Notes: generated by a model from the letters alone, not told the origin. 64,000 nt of DNA from Catenaria anguillulae PL171 (GCA_002102555.1 MCFL01000021.1:310001-374000), one strand, 5' to 3'; counted from the stretch's first letter, positions 34,762-47,728 are shown. Translations and numbers: made by a program.

Positions 34762-36194
34762 TCAAGCAAACGCGGCGCCGAATACGGCTCCCATCACCGC
34801 CATAGCCGCCGCCTTGACTGCCTTCTCCGCCGACACCTCCACCAAGGCGCCGGACCCAGCTGGGGTTGGCGTAGGTGTGGCCGCCGCGTCCTTGGACCCG
34901 CCAAGCGCCTGCAAGTCCGCCAAGGTGGGCAGCTTTTGGCCGCGCGAAACTTGATCGTTGAGCCGGCCAACAAAGAAGTTGATCATGTCGCGGGCCTTGG
35001 TGGCTTGGGCTTCGTCCAGGCGGAACTGCTTGATGAACTCTTCCGTGAGGCCAGAGGGCACAGTCACGTTGGCGCCGGCGCCAGGAGTGGGTGTGGCCGT
35101 CGGCGATGCAGAGGACGTCGAGGTGGCGGTCGCGGAAGAGCCGCCGAGAGGGAAGGGCTCGCGGCCATTGACGGCGTTGCGTGGGTCTTGGTATTCTGTT
35201 TGACAACGGGATACAGCTCGCTTTGATAAATGGACGAGACAATGCGGTAAATCAAGCGGTGGAGAGGATAACGAACCATAGCAGTACGTGTTGAAGTAAT
35301 CGACAACCGCAGATGCACGGCGGCCAGCAATGTCGTCGTTGGGAGTCAATTCGCGCTGGCCCTTATGGTTGCCGCCGTACAGGTTGTAGTTGCGGTTCGA
35401 GTTCATGCCTTGCCACCTGGCCCACCAGTAGTCGACGGCGCAGTGGTGAAGGAAGAAGATGGGATCCTATAATGCCGTTGGACGGCCCATTCATGAGTCG
35501 ATTGCCAGGGCGGGTCCGGTGAAAAACGCAAAGGGGGAAGTGAGCGTACCGTTGGACTAAAGTTCACATTGCCCATGTTGCCAGAGACATAGTTGTGGAC
35601 GGACGCATGCTGTCCGTATTCCATGGCGCGCGCCCAACTCGGGTAATCAGAGGAACCCGTCATGGCAGCAACCATGAGCTCGGGTTGATGCAGTCGGAAG
35701 TTGCGCTGGCCGTTGCGGCGGACACATCCACCGTTCGGGTCACGCACATCGGCCAAGGGACCCTGAATGCAGCCATCGCCCGACGGGTTGGCAGTACCAA
35801 ACACATCCGAGCGGAAGATGAAGGCGGCGCCGGGGTTCTGGTAGCTGTAGGTCGATTCCCAGTACGGCAAGCCAGTCAGGCCGCCGCCAGCAGCCTGAAG
35901 CAGCTCGTTTTCAAAGTCGGCGAGCATGGCGCGGTGCATGGGCAAGAACTGGGGCGTGTTGTGGGCCTCCTCGGCCATGCGAATGTGGCGGTCGACGAAG
36001 CGGGCAGCGGCTCCAGAGGAGTACATGCGGCGCATGCCAGTGATGAGCGCCGTGACCTCGGCTTGGGTCAGGTCCGAGATTTCCTTGCGTGTACGACGGC
36101 CAGATGAGCACTGTGCCGAAGCAGTGTTGGCCGAGGACAGGAGGGCGATGGCCACAAGGGCGGCGGTGGCGAAGAGGGTGTTGAAGACACGCAT
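34762..36194 (-). CDS. secreted tyrosinase, probable GPI anchor
   Basis: This copper oxidase turns phenols into quinones in melanin-type pathways. Exons are 36194-35550, 35466-35277 and 35195-34762 (TGA), giving 422 residues. A signal peptide (1-27) precedes the CuA site with His70, His78 and His87 (HNTPQFLPMHR). CuB has His196, His200 and the HH pair at 222-223 in DPIFFLHH, split by the first intron just before Asp216. After the catalytic core come a Thr/Ser/Pro linker and a C-terminal hydrophobic segment (AAAMAVMGAVFGAAFA) ending the protein, as in GPI-attachment signals. Length fits short fungal and bacterial-type tyrosinases. It could serve wall or resting-spore pigmentation. Confidence 0.93.
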
Positions 36195-36672
36195 GGTGCG
36201 ACGGTTTGGAGTGTAGTTTCGCCGGGAAAATGAGGTGCTGGAGAAAATGGAGGGGACAATCTAGTGGGAGGCAAAGCAAGCGGCCGGTCGGTTTGGTTTG
36301 GGCAGCTGCGTCGGTATGTATGTAGTCGTTGAAGTGGCAAGTTGCAAGGAGATCCCGTCACTTTGCGTCTATCGAAGATGAGAGTGGGGCAGAGTTAACA
36401 CTGCATGAATGGAAAACAAGAACAGCTTAAGAAAGAGAGAGAGAGAATGAAGTGAATGGGTCCAAGGTCCATCCACCCTTGAAAAATCGAGTTGTGGCTT
36501 TGCCGCGTGTTTGTGCCTCGCCAATCATTCATATCATTGACTGCCCACGTGGGCCAGAAATCGTGGCTAAGCACTCCTTCTCGAATGTCGTTCTGGAACA
36601 AGTTACTGCATCGCATGCATTCAATCCAAAAGAGGGTCTCTGAGAGGTTGGAGAAGCTGAGGTATACCCAAG
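36195..36672. other. intergenic, tyrosinase promoter and LRGUK 3' flank
   Basis: A short GA run is near 36430. No gene was seen. Confidence 0.5.
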
Positions 36673-39616
36673 TCAAACCATCATTCCATACGACGCATCC
36701 AAACGCATCCTCTCCTCCTCCACCTGCGCCTGGTAATGCCTTGTAAACTCTCTCATCGCCACTCTCCTCAGCGCCGCATAGCTCACGTCCAAGTCATCAT
36801 TCACAAGCACGCATTCAAACGGTGCCGGGGGCCGATTTTTGGGCCCAGTCAGCACCGGCCACGGCCTCTTGTCTCCCGGCGGTGCAGCTGTACTGTACCT
36901 GCCCAGAGTCCACCCAAGCATGTCTGGCAAATCGTCCGATGCGGTTGCCGCGCTCAACTCGTCCAAACTGCCCGCGCTCCCCGTGGTTGGAAGCGTCAAG
37001 CTCGTCAAGGAAGAAAAGATTGTTTTCGCATCCACAGTCACGGGAGCAGAAATGTCGGGCTGACATGCTTCAATCGGGTCATTGCCCGTCTCGGAAACAG
37101 TGCTCAGGCGCGGGGCAACCGATCCATTCGACGACGTGCGAGGGCGGAAAACGGGTTGATTTCCACTGGAATGGGCGACGACACTTGTGGGAGTAGTCGA
37201 GCGGGTTGGACTCACCGATCCCGTGTTACCCGAGCTTGGCGGGCGGGAAGATGCGCCAGTCGCAAGGCCAATCAGGGTTGATGGAGCATGATGGCTGCGG
37301 TGCTTTGTTGTGTGCTTGACATGGTATCTACGTATGGTCCGGTCCATTTGACGCGACTGGAGCCGACTTGCGAGTGCCTCAAGCGAAGGCGGCGCGACAA
37401 AGATGAAGCGCGCCGGAAATTTGGAGCGATAAAGGGCCATCGCGCCCTCCATTTCCATGGCCACAATGCCAATCTTGCCCTCATTCTTGACCCGCTCGCA
37501 GCTCTCAATCGACGTGCCGTACACGTGGCCAAACAAGGACACGACCGACGCCATCTTGCCGCCCTTGACGAGCTGGTCAATGTCTGCCTTGTTGACGAAA
37601 TAGTAGTCGACGCCGTGCCGCTCACCTTGCCTAGGCTTGCGCGTCGTATGACTGATGACGGTGCCAAAGATTTGAGGAAACTCCTTGAGCAGTTTGTTGA
37701 TGAGCGTGCGCTTCCCAACACCGGCGGGCCCGCAAATAATGAGCGGTAAAAACGGACACGGGGTACCGCCAAGTCCACTGGACGAAAAGTAGAGCGAGTG
37801 TGGATTGACTCCCGTGGTATTGCTCAAGTGCAGTTGAGGGAAGCGACCACTTGTCGTTACTGGGATTGTTGGCGTCTCAAAGGTTAGCTTCAGTGGCAGC
37901 ATTGCTTCGATGGACACAAACATACGTTTAGATAGATCCGTCGCCGGCTCATCTGCATCTGGGTGAATCACCGTCGATCCAACCGACGTGTTGTCGTCCT
38001 CATCCCCACCAACTTCCCGCCCGTCTTCACAATCGTTTTCTTCTTCCCCTTCCTGCGCTCTGCCAAACCGATCACTTGCGTCCACTACGCTGTCGGACCG
38101 ACTCGACAAGATGCGGTCTATACCCCAGTCCGGGGCAAGCAACGGAGCATACAGCCTCGCCTCCCTGGCCAAGGCCTTTGCATGCGACACGGCCTCAATC
38201 ACGGGCCTTGGCGGATTGAATGCGTTGCCCGCGGCAACCTTTTCTGACACACCCGTAGTCAGCCCGTCGAGGACAAGCAGCTTTGGCAGCAAGTACAGCG
38301 TACGCAGCCGGTACGTGGACACGTCACGGCCAAGCGGGTTCCCACGGAGCCGAAGGTCGCGCAGCCTCGGAAACGATTGCAGGTGCAAGACATCGGTTTC
38401 GCTTGAGAGCATGTTGTAGTCCAAGTGCAGAGTCAGCAGCTTGGAGCAGGCAGTGGAGAGTTGGGTTGGGAGGTCTGGGATCTCATTGTAGGAGAGCAAG
38501 AGGTGCTCGAGGTGCGGCATGGAGGCGGTCTCGTGGATGGAGCGGACGCGGTTGCGGCGCTGTGAATGAAATGTGAATGTGGGTTATTAGGTTCGTCAAT
38601 GCATTTCGATTACCGGATAAGCGTGGAAGAGCCGGACGACAAACCAGATCGAGGTACTGTATGGGCAAATTCTCTAATCCAGCCAGACTCATGATGGCGT
38701 TGTTTGAGATGCTCAGGTGTGTCAAGAAGTGACAATTTTCGAGTCCAGACAAGCTCTTGACAAGATTTCCTGCAAGATAAAGACAGCAGATTCAGCCGTG
38801 GTCAAGAGCAAATGGACGAGCGCCAACATACTGTCAAGGCACACATGCCGAAGGTACGGGTGCTTGCGAAGATGAATAATTGACATGAGTTGGTTGCGTG
38901 ACAAGTCCAAGTCTTGCAGGTTGTACGGTGCGCGCTCGGGGTCAAACTTGTTGATCCGATTGTTGGACAGGTCGATGCAATAGAGGTATGGGAGGCCGTC
39001 AATGTCGTTGGCATTGGTGATGGCGTTGCTGGCCAAGTCGAGGTATTCCAAGCAAGGGAACTTGCGGACAAACGACATGTCCTTGATCCCTTGACCCTGC
39101 CGTGGTGTATGAATGCATTGAATGTTCGAACTGGCCGCAAAGCGTTCAAGCAAAAGCAAAAGGTACCGGAAGCGAGAGTTTCCGATAAACCAGCCCATAC
39201 TGTGGAGAAGCTGCTTGACCGAGCATTGACAATCCTCGGAAAAGCTGCTGATCAGTTGGTCCGCCGTTTCCTTGCTGAGAGGCTAGATCGCATACAGTGT
39301 TGGACAGTGACGGATTCGACTTGGACGTGGATGGTGGTGGGGCAGATGTTGGTGCATGGCGAGCTGGGATTGCTGAATTGGGAATCGATCGGGCCTTGTA
39401 GACGGGCACGAGGGCATCAACACTTGTCCATGATGCGAAAAGGTCCTCTTCCATTGACGACTTGATAGTGCTCGCTTTCGCCGGGGTAGTCGAAGCCTCG
39501 TCGAGCGTTCCCATTACATTGGCCGCAACTGGAGTGCTGGGCTCTACACTGACGGAGGGGACGACAGTCTGTTCCGCGACGGCGGGTTGCTGATCTGCCA
39601 TGGTAGTCTCTGCCAT
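36673..39616 (-). CDS. LRGUK: leucine-rich repeat and guanylate kinase protein (LRGUK-like)
   Basis: Exons are 39616-39220, about 39089-38832, 38769-38645 and 38559-36673, giving 888 residues. A disordered N-terminus is followed by LRRs from about residue 130 to 350 (LEYLDLASN, IDLSNNRI, LQDLDLSRNQL, LTHLSISNNAI, LLTLHLDYNML, LRDLRLRGNPL). An acidic linker leads to a guanylate-kinase domain near 530-700 with P-loop GPAGVGKRT and SHTTRKPRQGERHGVDYYF. The first acceptor is chosen by phase and is the least certain. In mammals LRGUK acts in manchette and sperm-tail formation, which suits a zoospore maker. Ser/Thr-rich sequence interrupts the late kinase region. The gene is divergent from the UPF0193 gene. 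Confidence 0.88.
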
Positions 39617-39830
39617 TGCCGCTAGTGTCGTGATAGTTTATTCACAGGATATTGCACCATTGCTCCGGTTCCGACCTGTGTTGTACGGGAAATCCTTCCA
39701 TCCAAACATGACGCGTCTGCACCTCACAGGGAGACTCATTGTTGGGCAACTGCGGCGACACCAGGTCGACCAAGCAAACAATGCTCCATTCATGAAGAAA
39801 AATGAAATGAAATGAGGAACTTCCAGCACA
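39617..39830. promoter_or_regulatory. bidirectional promoter LRGUK / UPF0193
   Basis: Only 214 bases separate the two start codons. The near-palindrome GTTGGGCAAC at 39742-39751 is a possible factor site, unassigned. Confidence 0.5.
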
Positions 39831-40724
39831 ATGTTGACCAGAGACATCCCAACCCGCAACTCAACCCCCTTCTTGGCGCCGCGGAGAGCACCAAGCGCCG
39901 CTGGGTCGGTCGCGCGCATGAGCAGCACCTCCGCCCTTTCAACCACTTCTTCCCACATGAGCGCAACAACACAAAACTTGCTCAAGGATATGCTCTCTCG
40001 ATCAGGACTCAGCAAACGGAAACAAAACCAAGTGCTGCATCATGTTCAGTCATGTACGTTGTTGTCGAGTGGGAACATTTGGTAAATGTGCAACGAGCCT
40101 CACTTTCTGAGCACTCTTTCTGTTTTCAGCTCCAACCGCAGCGCTTCCTGTTACCCTGCTTACCTCAACTTCCAATCCGCAAAGCAGGAAAACAGAAGCA
40201 CAAATCAAGCCATTACGTGTCGCCTATCGTATGGAGCCTGGGTCCTTTCGACCTGGGCGACGATTGCAGCCAGACATTGTCAAGGCTTGTGACAATTACG
40301 AAGTGGAGCAGTTCCGACCATCGGCAACGAGTACAACCACATGACATTTCTTGCTTGCAAAACATTTGCACTGAAATCTAGGGGCGGATTGCTTGTCATA
40401 GGAAACCGATCCAAAGAAATTGAACGACTCCAACGGGTATTCTCGCAAGACGACGCACCTTCCTCGCCCGATGATATCAAGGTGAAGAAGCTCAAACCAC
40501 GAGCAACCACCGACGATGAGCCTTTGGACCCCATGAAGGAGCTACTGCAGGAAATCGAGGAGCGCCACGAGTTCCTCAAAGCCATGGAGAGGCTGGGTAA
40601 GGCCGACGAGTACCGCCTCCAGGTCCAAACGGAAATCAATCTACGAGTGCGGCAGATGGAGGTGATGGCCAAGAAGCTCGACGAGCAAGACAAGTCTGCC
40701 GTCAAGCTACCAAAGCTTTCCTAA
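39831..40724 (+). CDS. UPF0193 family protein (C22orf23/EVG1-like)
   Basis: Exons are 39831-40053, 40130-40330 and 40402-40724, giving 248 residues. The N-terminal part has TQNLLKDMLSRSGLSKRKQNQ and an ALP segment. The middle has YEVEQFRPSATR joined to NRSKEIERLQ across the second intron. The C-terminal hallmark is EIEERHEFLKAMERLGKADEYR followed by helical QTEINLRVRQMEVM. These match the family pattern by eye. Function is not established, but the family is found in organisms with cilia, and pairing with LRGUK fits that. The second acceptor (40401) was chosen because it alone keeps frame into NRSKE. Confidence 0.82.
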
Positions 40725-41141
40725 TCGTGAGGTGCACGACGCCTTCTTGATTCAAATCGAGTGACGTTGGATCCAGTTGTTGCATGATGAAATAAATAAA
40801 GAAAAAAATCACAATGGGAGCTAGGGTGAAGAAGAACACGACAACGAATGCGAGTGCGCGGGACCGATGCGTGTACAGGATGAGGGCGCGGCACCACAGA
40901 AATGAAGCGCAGACCACATGCCCAAAGTATGTATGTGCAACAACAGGAGAGCATGAACCGAGTCAAGCGTCACGGTCGCGAAAAAAAAAGCCAGTGAGAG
41001 GTGTAAGCACAAGGGGGAAAAATGCACAAAACTTGGAGGAAGAGTATGGAATGGTACAAAGAGGGTCATTTGGTTCAAGGGGCGGGAGTGCAGGGAAAGA
41101 CGACGCATGGACAACGAGCGAAGAAGCAAGCGTGAGGTGGC
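40725..41141. other. intergenic, convergent 3' flanks
   Basis: This lies between the UPF0193 stop and the predicted stop of the Eaf1-like gene. An ORF covers it on the minus strand but reads like UTR. Confidence 0.45.
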
Positions 41142-43337
41142 CTAGTACTTCTTTTTCTGTATAATTCACAAGAGAGGCAAAATGATTTAGTCCGCCAATG
41201 AATGTTCCACGAACTGCATAGCATACCGGAGGGACTCGTGGCCGCTTTGACCGACGCAGAGGCGGATCATCCTCGGGCGACGATGCTCGGCTGTCGGCGG
41301 CTGTGGACCGCGTTCTCCGACGGCGCCCAGTATCGTCGTTGCTGACAACGTCCACGTCGCTTTCACTCTCCTCCTCCTCGCTCTCGTCGTCGTCATTCTC
41401 GTTGTCGTCGCCATCGTCGTCATTCTGGCTCTCGCCATCCTGCTCCTCGTCTCGCTTCCTCTTCGACGATGGATTCATGCTTCGAGTGGAACGGCGGGTT
41501 TGCACAGACGAAGGCCCAGCCGAGCCGTCAGCAGTAGATGACCGGCGCGATGCGCTGGCGGCCTTGGTGGCCCCTGCAGCGACAAGCTTGGAAGCCTTTG
41601 CGTTGCTCGGCTTTGCTGATGATGATGACGATGTCGCTGGCGCAGATGGTGGTGCAGTGGAAGCGTTGGGAGCGGCCGTTGGGGAGCTGCAGGTGGGTGA
41701 GTCCGGTTGGCGCTTGACGACGGCTTCGACCCTGCACTGGACGCTCGCGAAGATGGTGGATGCGATGCGTCTTCCTTGGACCCGACCGACGACGCCGATT
41801 CCGTTCTCTTGACCGATGTCGCTGCCGCTGCTGCCGCCGTCGCAGACACACCTGACGTCTTCCTTGCGTTGCTTGCCGAGCTCCCGGTTACACCATCCGC
41901 GCTTGGTGAATTCAGCGATGACGACGACGACGTGCCCGTGTTGTGCGCATGGGCATGGCTGGGCAGTGCACCCGAGCTCGATGTTGCACTCGAGCTCGCC
42001 GTCGGTGGCACGACTGCGCTCGCATGGTGTGCGTGCTGCGCGGCATGTTGCTGTTGCTGCTGATGATGTGCTGCCGCTGCTGCAAACTGTTGCTGATATG
42101 TGTGCAGCATGGCGTGAACGTGATTGGGGTGGTACATGGGGCGTGCGTACATTTGGTGCGGCATCATGCGAGCCATCATGGCCGGGTTCATCGGGTACAT
42201 GCCGACATTCATGGGGTGGGCATGGGGCATCGAGGCGGATTGATGGGAAACATGCGGTTGGCTTGCGAGGCAATGTGGGCTTGCTGAGCTGCAGCGGCAG
42301 AACTGGCATGAGGTTGGGTGGCGTGCTTGTGCCGCTCGAAGATGGCGGTTGCGAGGAGCAAGTTGCGCCGCAGGCTGCGACGAGGAAACGACAGGGGTTG
42401 CCGCGGCGCTCGACGGAGCAATCCGGCTGCAGATGCAGATGCGGTGGTGGTACCACTCGCCGGCTGAGAAACAGATGGTGGCGCGGCACCTGAGGTGCGG
42501 AAGCTGAAGTAGCAGGTGTAGCCGAGGATGAGGCGTTGGTGTAGCAGTTCGCGGTTGCGATGCCGACGCGGAAGGAGCAAGTGCATTGAGCGCAGCGGCA
42601 GCGGAAGTATTGCCGCTGGCTAATGACGTGGGCGAGATAGGCCCGCGGCGAGACGCAGATCCACTCGCAGTTTGTGTGTCGGTGCTGCCCTGCGACGGCT
42701 TCCCACTTGATAAAGTTGCCGAGGTCGGCTGTGCTAACGGAGGCTGACTCGAGGAAGCTGGGGCGTCTGGTGGCGTCGATGCACTGGACGACGTGCGTTG
42801 GCGGGGAGCCTCTGCCGATCCGAGTGCCGTAGCAAGCGAGCCAGTCGGCTTGGCGGATGCTGTCGGAGCTGGTGCCGTGGTCGGAATTGCAGACACTGGC
42901 GCGGAGCCGCTGCGTTGCTGGTGTTGCTGATTCTGCTGCTTTGCTGGAGCATTTGAGCAAGTTGCGCTTGCTGCTGAGCTTGCATAACAAACTGCAGGCT
43001 GCGGCGTTGGCTTGCTGCTGCTGCAACGACGTAACTGAGGACTGCTGCTGCTGCTGCTGTTGCTGCTGCGCTAATGAGGAGACCATCGGCTGCTGCTGAG
43101 GCGCGTGGCGGCGGAACTAGTCGTGGTCGATTGGGTTGAGGGAGTTGGTGTGCTTGCAGAGGGGGCGACAGAAGATGCGGAGGACTGTGAGCCTGCAGCT
43201 GATTGCTGCGGCAATCGGGACCCAGCCTGCTGCTGCGTCGCCAGAGCCGCGGACACCTGTGTCGAGGTGTTTGATTGATACGCGTCGACGAGGAAACGGG
43301 AGCAACGGATTGCTGCTGTTGTTGCTGTTGTTGCTGC

Positions 43338-43369
<32 letters not shown>

Positions 43370-46300
43370 TTGCTGCTGCTGTTGCTGCTGCTGTTGCTGC
43401 TGCTGTTGCTGCTGCTGGAAGACCGCTTGCTGTTGCTGAGCACGCATCGCTGCTTGCTGCTGCAAGGCTTGGTGAATGGCTTGAGCGGACATCGGTGGTG
43501 CAGGAGACGATGACGATGGAGTCATGGAGCCGACAGTCCCATGACCGCCGTTTCCCGTTAGCTGCTGCTGCATGGGCGACTGGCTCGGCAAAGGCAAGGC
43601 AGGACTGTGTTGGCCGGAGTGCCCTGGCTGCTGCGGTTGCGGCGTCCCGCCAGTCGACGGCGTTGGCGTTCCGACAGCCGACGATCTTTGCATTGATCCG
43701 GATGATCCAGGGACGGGTGTCGACCGAGCTGCATTTGGGGGAACGCTGGCAGGCCGGGGGCCATTGCCCAATGCTTGCTGCTGCTGCTGGGATTGCTGCG
43801 AATGTTGTGGCTGCGGCGCAGGCGAGCTTTGAATTCCTTGAAGGGAGGTAGTGCGTTGATGGTGCTGCGCTTGTGCCTGGGCCGGCGCTTGAGCTTGTTG
43901 CTGCTGCATCTGCAACTGTTGCTGCATGGCGAGTTGCTGCTGCTGCTGTTGCTGCTGTTGCTGCTGTTGCTGCTGTTGCTGAGCGGTCAACATGCCAGCA
44001 TTGTTTTGGTGACCACCGACGCCGAGTTGTGCTTGAACTTGCTGTGCTTGAGCCTGCTGCGCTTGGGCTTGTTGCATGGCAATCAGCTGTTGCTGCTGAT
44101 TAGTCGTTAACTGAAGCAAAATCTGCTGGCCGCCACCCGGAGTTGGTTGGAATTGGCCAATCACCGGCCCTTGCTGCGCCTGTGCCACCCCGACCTGCCC
44201 ATTTCCACCACTCTGCGCCGACTGCTGGACCTGCTGCTGCTGTTGCACACCCGCCGATTGTCCCTGCTGCGATTGCACGACCTGCACTTGTTGAATCTGC
44301 GCCTGCGCCTGCTGCGCCGCATGAATCTGATGCACTTGTTGGATTAACTGTTGCGCAATCCCCAATGCCTGCAGTGCGGCATCCCGCGCCTGCTGAACTC
44401 TTGACTGAAACTGCTGAATGGCCTGCATGCTGTGCTGCTCGTGTTGCTGGATTGCCGCACGCAGCTGCTGACTTGTTGCAAAGTTCCCCGAATTGAGGGC
44501 CGCAACGAGTTGCTGTTGAAGCTGAGCAATGGACCCAACGTGGCGGCGGCGTTCTTGATCGAGAAGCGAAAACCACTGGCGATATTGAACAGACAGTTGA
44601 TGACCCTGGTTGGCCGCGTCGATGAGCCGTGCGTGTGCGAGTTGGTGCAAGATCTGGTTTGGCGTCATGACTTGGGGCTGTTGTGGCTGTTGCTGTTGTT
44701 GCTGCTGCTGTGATTGCCCCAAGCCTGCTGCCGCCTGCTGCTGTCCTTGCATGGCCAGAGTGGACCCTTGCGTGGACGACGATCCGGTCTGATTTTGCGC
44801 CACCGGCTGCGGAACCATGCGTACTCCGGCTGCGGCAAGCATTTGTTGTTGCAGTTGGAGCTGTTGTTGTTGTTGCTGTTGAGCGTTCGGCATACCCGAC
44901 AAAGCATTGTCCGATGACGCTGCAGCCGAGATTGCGTTCGCCCCCGGTTGCTGCACTTGTTGTCCCGCCAAACCTGAATGCTGAAGTACCTGCTGTTGAA
45001 CGACGGCGTTGGCATGCTTCTGCTGTTGCGCCGCCGCCAGTTGAGCAACCATTTGCGGTGTGATTTGCTGGGCACCCATCCCACCAACGCTTACCATTCC
45101 AGCTGGCACACCACCGGTCATCCCGACATTGGCACCAATGGCGGTATTGGAGGCACCGCTGGAATTCGACGCCGCGGCAGCCGCGGCAGCCAATGCAGCC
45201 TGGTGCTGAAGTTGCATCTGCATCTGCTGCTGTTGTTGTTGGGCTTGCAACGCTGCTTGAAGCTGCTGGGCCGTCAACCCTTGCCCTTGAGCCTGTTGGC
45301 CCATACCACCAGGTTGCTGTGTTTGGCCGACCGCTTGTGCAAGCTGCTGCGGCTGCGGCTGCGGTTGCGCACTTGCGGTTGCGGCCACTGCGGCCGCCGC
45401 GTTCGCCATTTCCGTCTCCAACTGCTGCCGAATCGCCATGTTCTGCGTGGCTGCCTCGGTCTCCCACTTTGCCCGCAACACCTCGCTCGGTGTTGGGACG
45501 CGGACCGAGGGTGCCGTTTCCTCGGCCAAGGGTGGCAACTCTTGACCATCGGCTCCGGCACCAGCAGCTCCTCCCGTTGTCCCGCCAGCGGATCTTCCTC
45601 CACGGTGTTGCAGAATCTCGCCCGCAAGCTTCTTGAGATGATCCGTGTACTTGCTCTTCCGGCCCCGCCTTGCCACCCGCCGAATCTCGGCCACCTCGGA
45701 CGGGACCAAATGGGCAGGGACACCGGGTCGTGATGACGCGGCTGCGGAATGCACCAATCGAGTCGCTTCCGCCTCGGACGATTTCGCGGGAAACTTTGAC
45801 GGCCACGGGGCAATAGTGAAAGGTGACCGAATGGGTGACGGCGCTACACCATGCGAATGCATCAAGTGCGCAACGCTGGCTGATGCCGGCAACGAGTCGG
45901 TTGAGTTGGCCGCACTGGCATCCACGCTGCCACTGCCGCCGTCCCCAGCACCGATGGCGCGGAGCTGACCGCCATTCGCCATGGTCGATTTCATGGCGGC
46001 TTCAGCGGCTGCCGCTTGCGCGCGATACTCGCGCGTCTGCTGGAGGTACTGGCTGCCGCGCTGCGCGGGCGCCCGAACGTGTGCAATGGTCAGGTCGCGC
46101 TTGGAGATCTCGGTGTACCGCTCGTACACATCGGATGGCGTGCGTGGCGGATGGACATTGCGCGAGCACGTGGCGTTGAGCACGTCGGCGGCGAGCCGGA
46201 AGTTGCAGTGGTGGCCGTCGACGAGCTCGAGAATGTCCATGTCCTCTTCTGCCGTCCATGTCGCTGGGGCGTCCTTGCGCGCTGGTGTTGGGACGCCTGA

Positions 46301-47728
46301 TGGCGAGGTGAGCTGAGGAGCAGACTTGTCGGAAAGATCGCGACGAGTGAAGAATGGGAGTGGGGGCCGCTTTGGCTGGGAGTTTGACGATTGCTCTTCG
46401 CCAGAGGCTAACGAAAGAGTAACGGCTGTGGGCGAGGTTGGTGAGGATAAACCTGGTGGTGCGAGGATCAAGGATGCAGGGGTTGGTGGCATGGAGTACG
46501 AAGCAATTTGTTGCTGGTGAAGGATTCCATGCTGTTGCTGCAACTCTTGAACTTGCGGCAGCGGAACCGGCAAGGGAATGAACCAGCTCTCGTCCAACCC
46601 CATGTCGTCAGCTGGCGTCAACATGCGCTTGCTCACAGGTACTACTCGCAACGCATCCGTGGCATCCGTTGGCATGATGGCATCGTACGGCGTCACCGTA
46701 CATGGGGCTAGCGGCGCTCCGGTTGCAATCTCGGGCTTCGCAAACAGAGGTGCCGCCAATTCTTCGTCAATCACGCAGGCAACGCGCCACGCCTCCCGAT
46801 TTGACAAATCAAACTCTCCCACGCCAGTCACCTCCGCCGCGGCCGATGCCGACGCCCAAAATGCCCGCACCCACTTTGCCATGGTCGCACACGCCAGTAC
46901 CTTGAGCCGAAATTCGTCAACCACATCGGTTCGCGTCCAAATGACCTCTTCCAAGAGGTAATCCCAGTGCGTCGGGGGCCGTGGTGGGAGCCGCTGCTTG
47001 GGTAGTTGGCGGAAAGACCATTTGCCTGCGCGCTTGAGCTCTGCGATTCGGTCCAGGACACCGCGCAACCGATGTTCACGGTGGGCGACGGACCAGTCGG
47101 TCGTGGTGACGGCTTTGGATTTGGCAGAGAGCGCTTTGGAGATGGGTGCAAGATCGAGCTTGATATCGTATCGGAGCAGTTGGAGCTTGCGTTCCTCGAG
47201 TGGCGAAAGGGGCTCATGTGTTGGCGCGGGAAGTGGGTGCGTGATGATGAACGTGTCGGGCTAGAGACCGTCGGCGGGAAACAAAAGTGGTGCACATGTT
47301 TTTGGTCAGCCAAATGAAGTTGGGCGAGTGCACCGACGAGAAAATGAGACACGAACGCGGACGGCAGGCACCTCGGGAAACTGTGATGTTGCGGGTGCAA
47401 ACTTGACGACGACTGATCCTGATCTTGGGCGAGTTGTGAGCCCAAGAGCACCTGGCGCAGGTGTCGCTGTACGCGACCCTACCATGGATCCCAGCGCAGA
47501 CGTTGGACGCGACAGGGATGACGAGCCGTTCATCAAGCCATTGATGGCGTGCATTGGCGACGCGGCACCCGTCGTTGGTGCGTGGTCATGGTTCGGGGTG
47601 ATGGTGACACTGGCACGGCGGTGGGGTGAAGTGGCCCGGGATTGGCCGTGCGAATGTGGAGCCTGCAGCGACGAGCTGGAAGACGACGAGGATGAAAATG
47701 AGGAGGGCGTGGAAGCTGAAGCGATCAT
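41142..47728 (-). CDS. EAF1: Eaf1/Vid21-like NuA4 scaffold, HSA and SANT domains, Gln-rich
   Basis: Eaf1/Vid21 is the platform subunit of the NuA4 histone acetyltransferase. Exon 1 is 47728-47372; exon 2 starts at 47260 and stays open to about 42734. The HSA domain (THWDYLLEEVIWTRTDV) is near residues 200-250, and the SANT/Myb domain (TWTAEEDMDILELVDGHHCNF) is near 455-510. About 1,000 residues of Gln/Ala/Ser-rich sequence follow, including a tract of about 40 Gln at 43311-43434. Between 43300 and 41650 the most protein-like frame changes several times. A basic/acidic nuclear tail ending RRSKRPRVPP is spliced (intron 41226-41157) to KKKY and TAG at 41142. Start and middle-to-end structure are provisional; domain identity is good. 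Confidence 0.78.
43311..43434 (-). repeat. CAG/CAA microsatellite (polyglutamine)
   Basis: About 40 consecutive CAG and CAA codons on the minus strand lie within the Eaf1-like frame. Shorter tracts are at 43930-43985 and elsewhere in the gene. Confidence 0.92.

Noticed and set aside
43136-43513. Leu-rich ORF on the plus strand
   Set aside because: It is the antisense reading of the CAG/CAA tract of the Eaf1-like gene.
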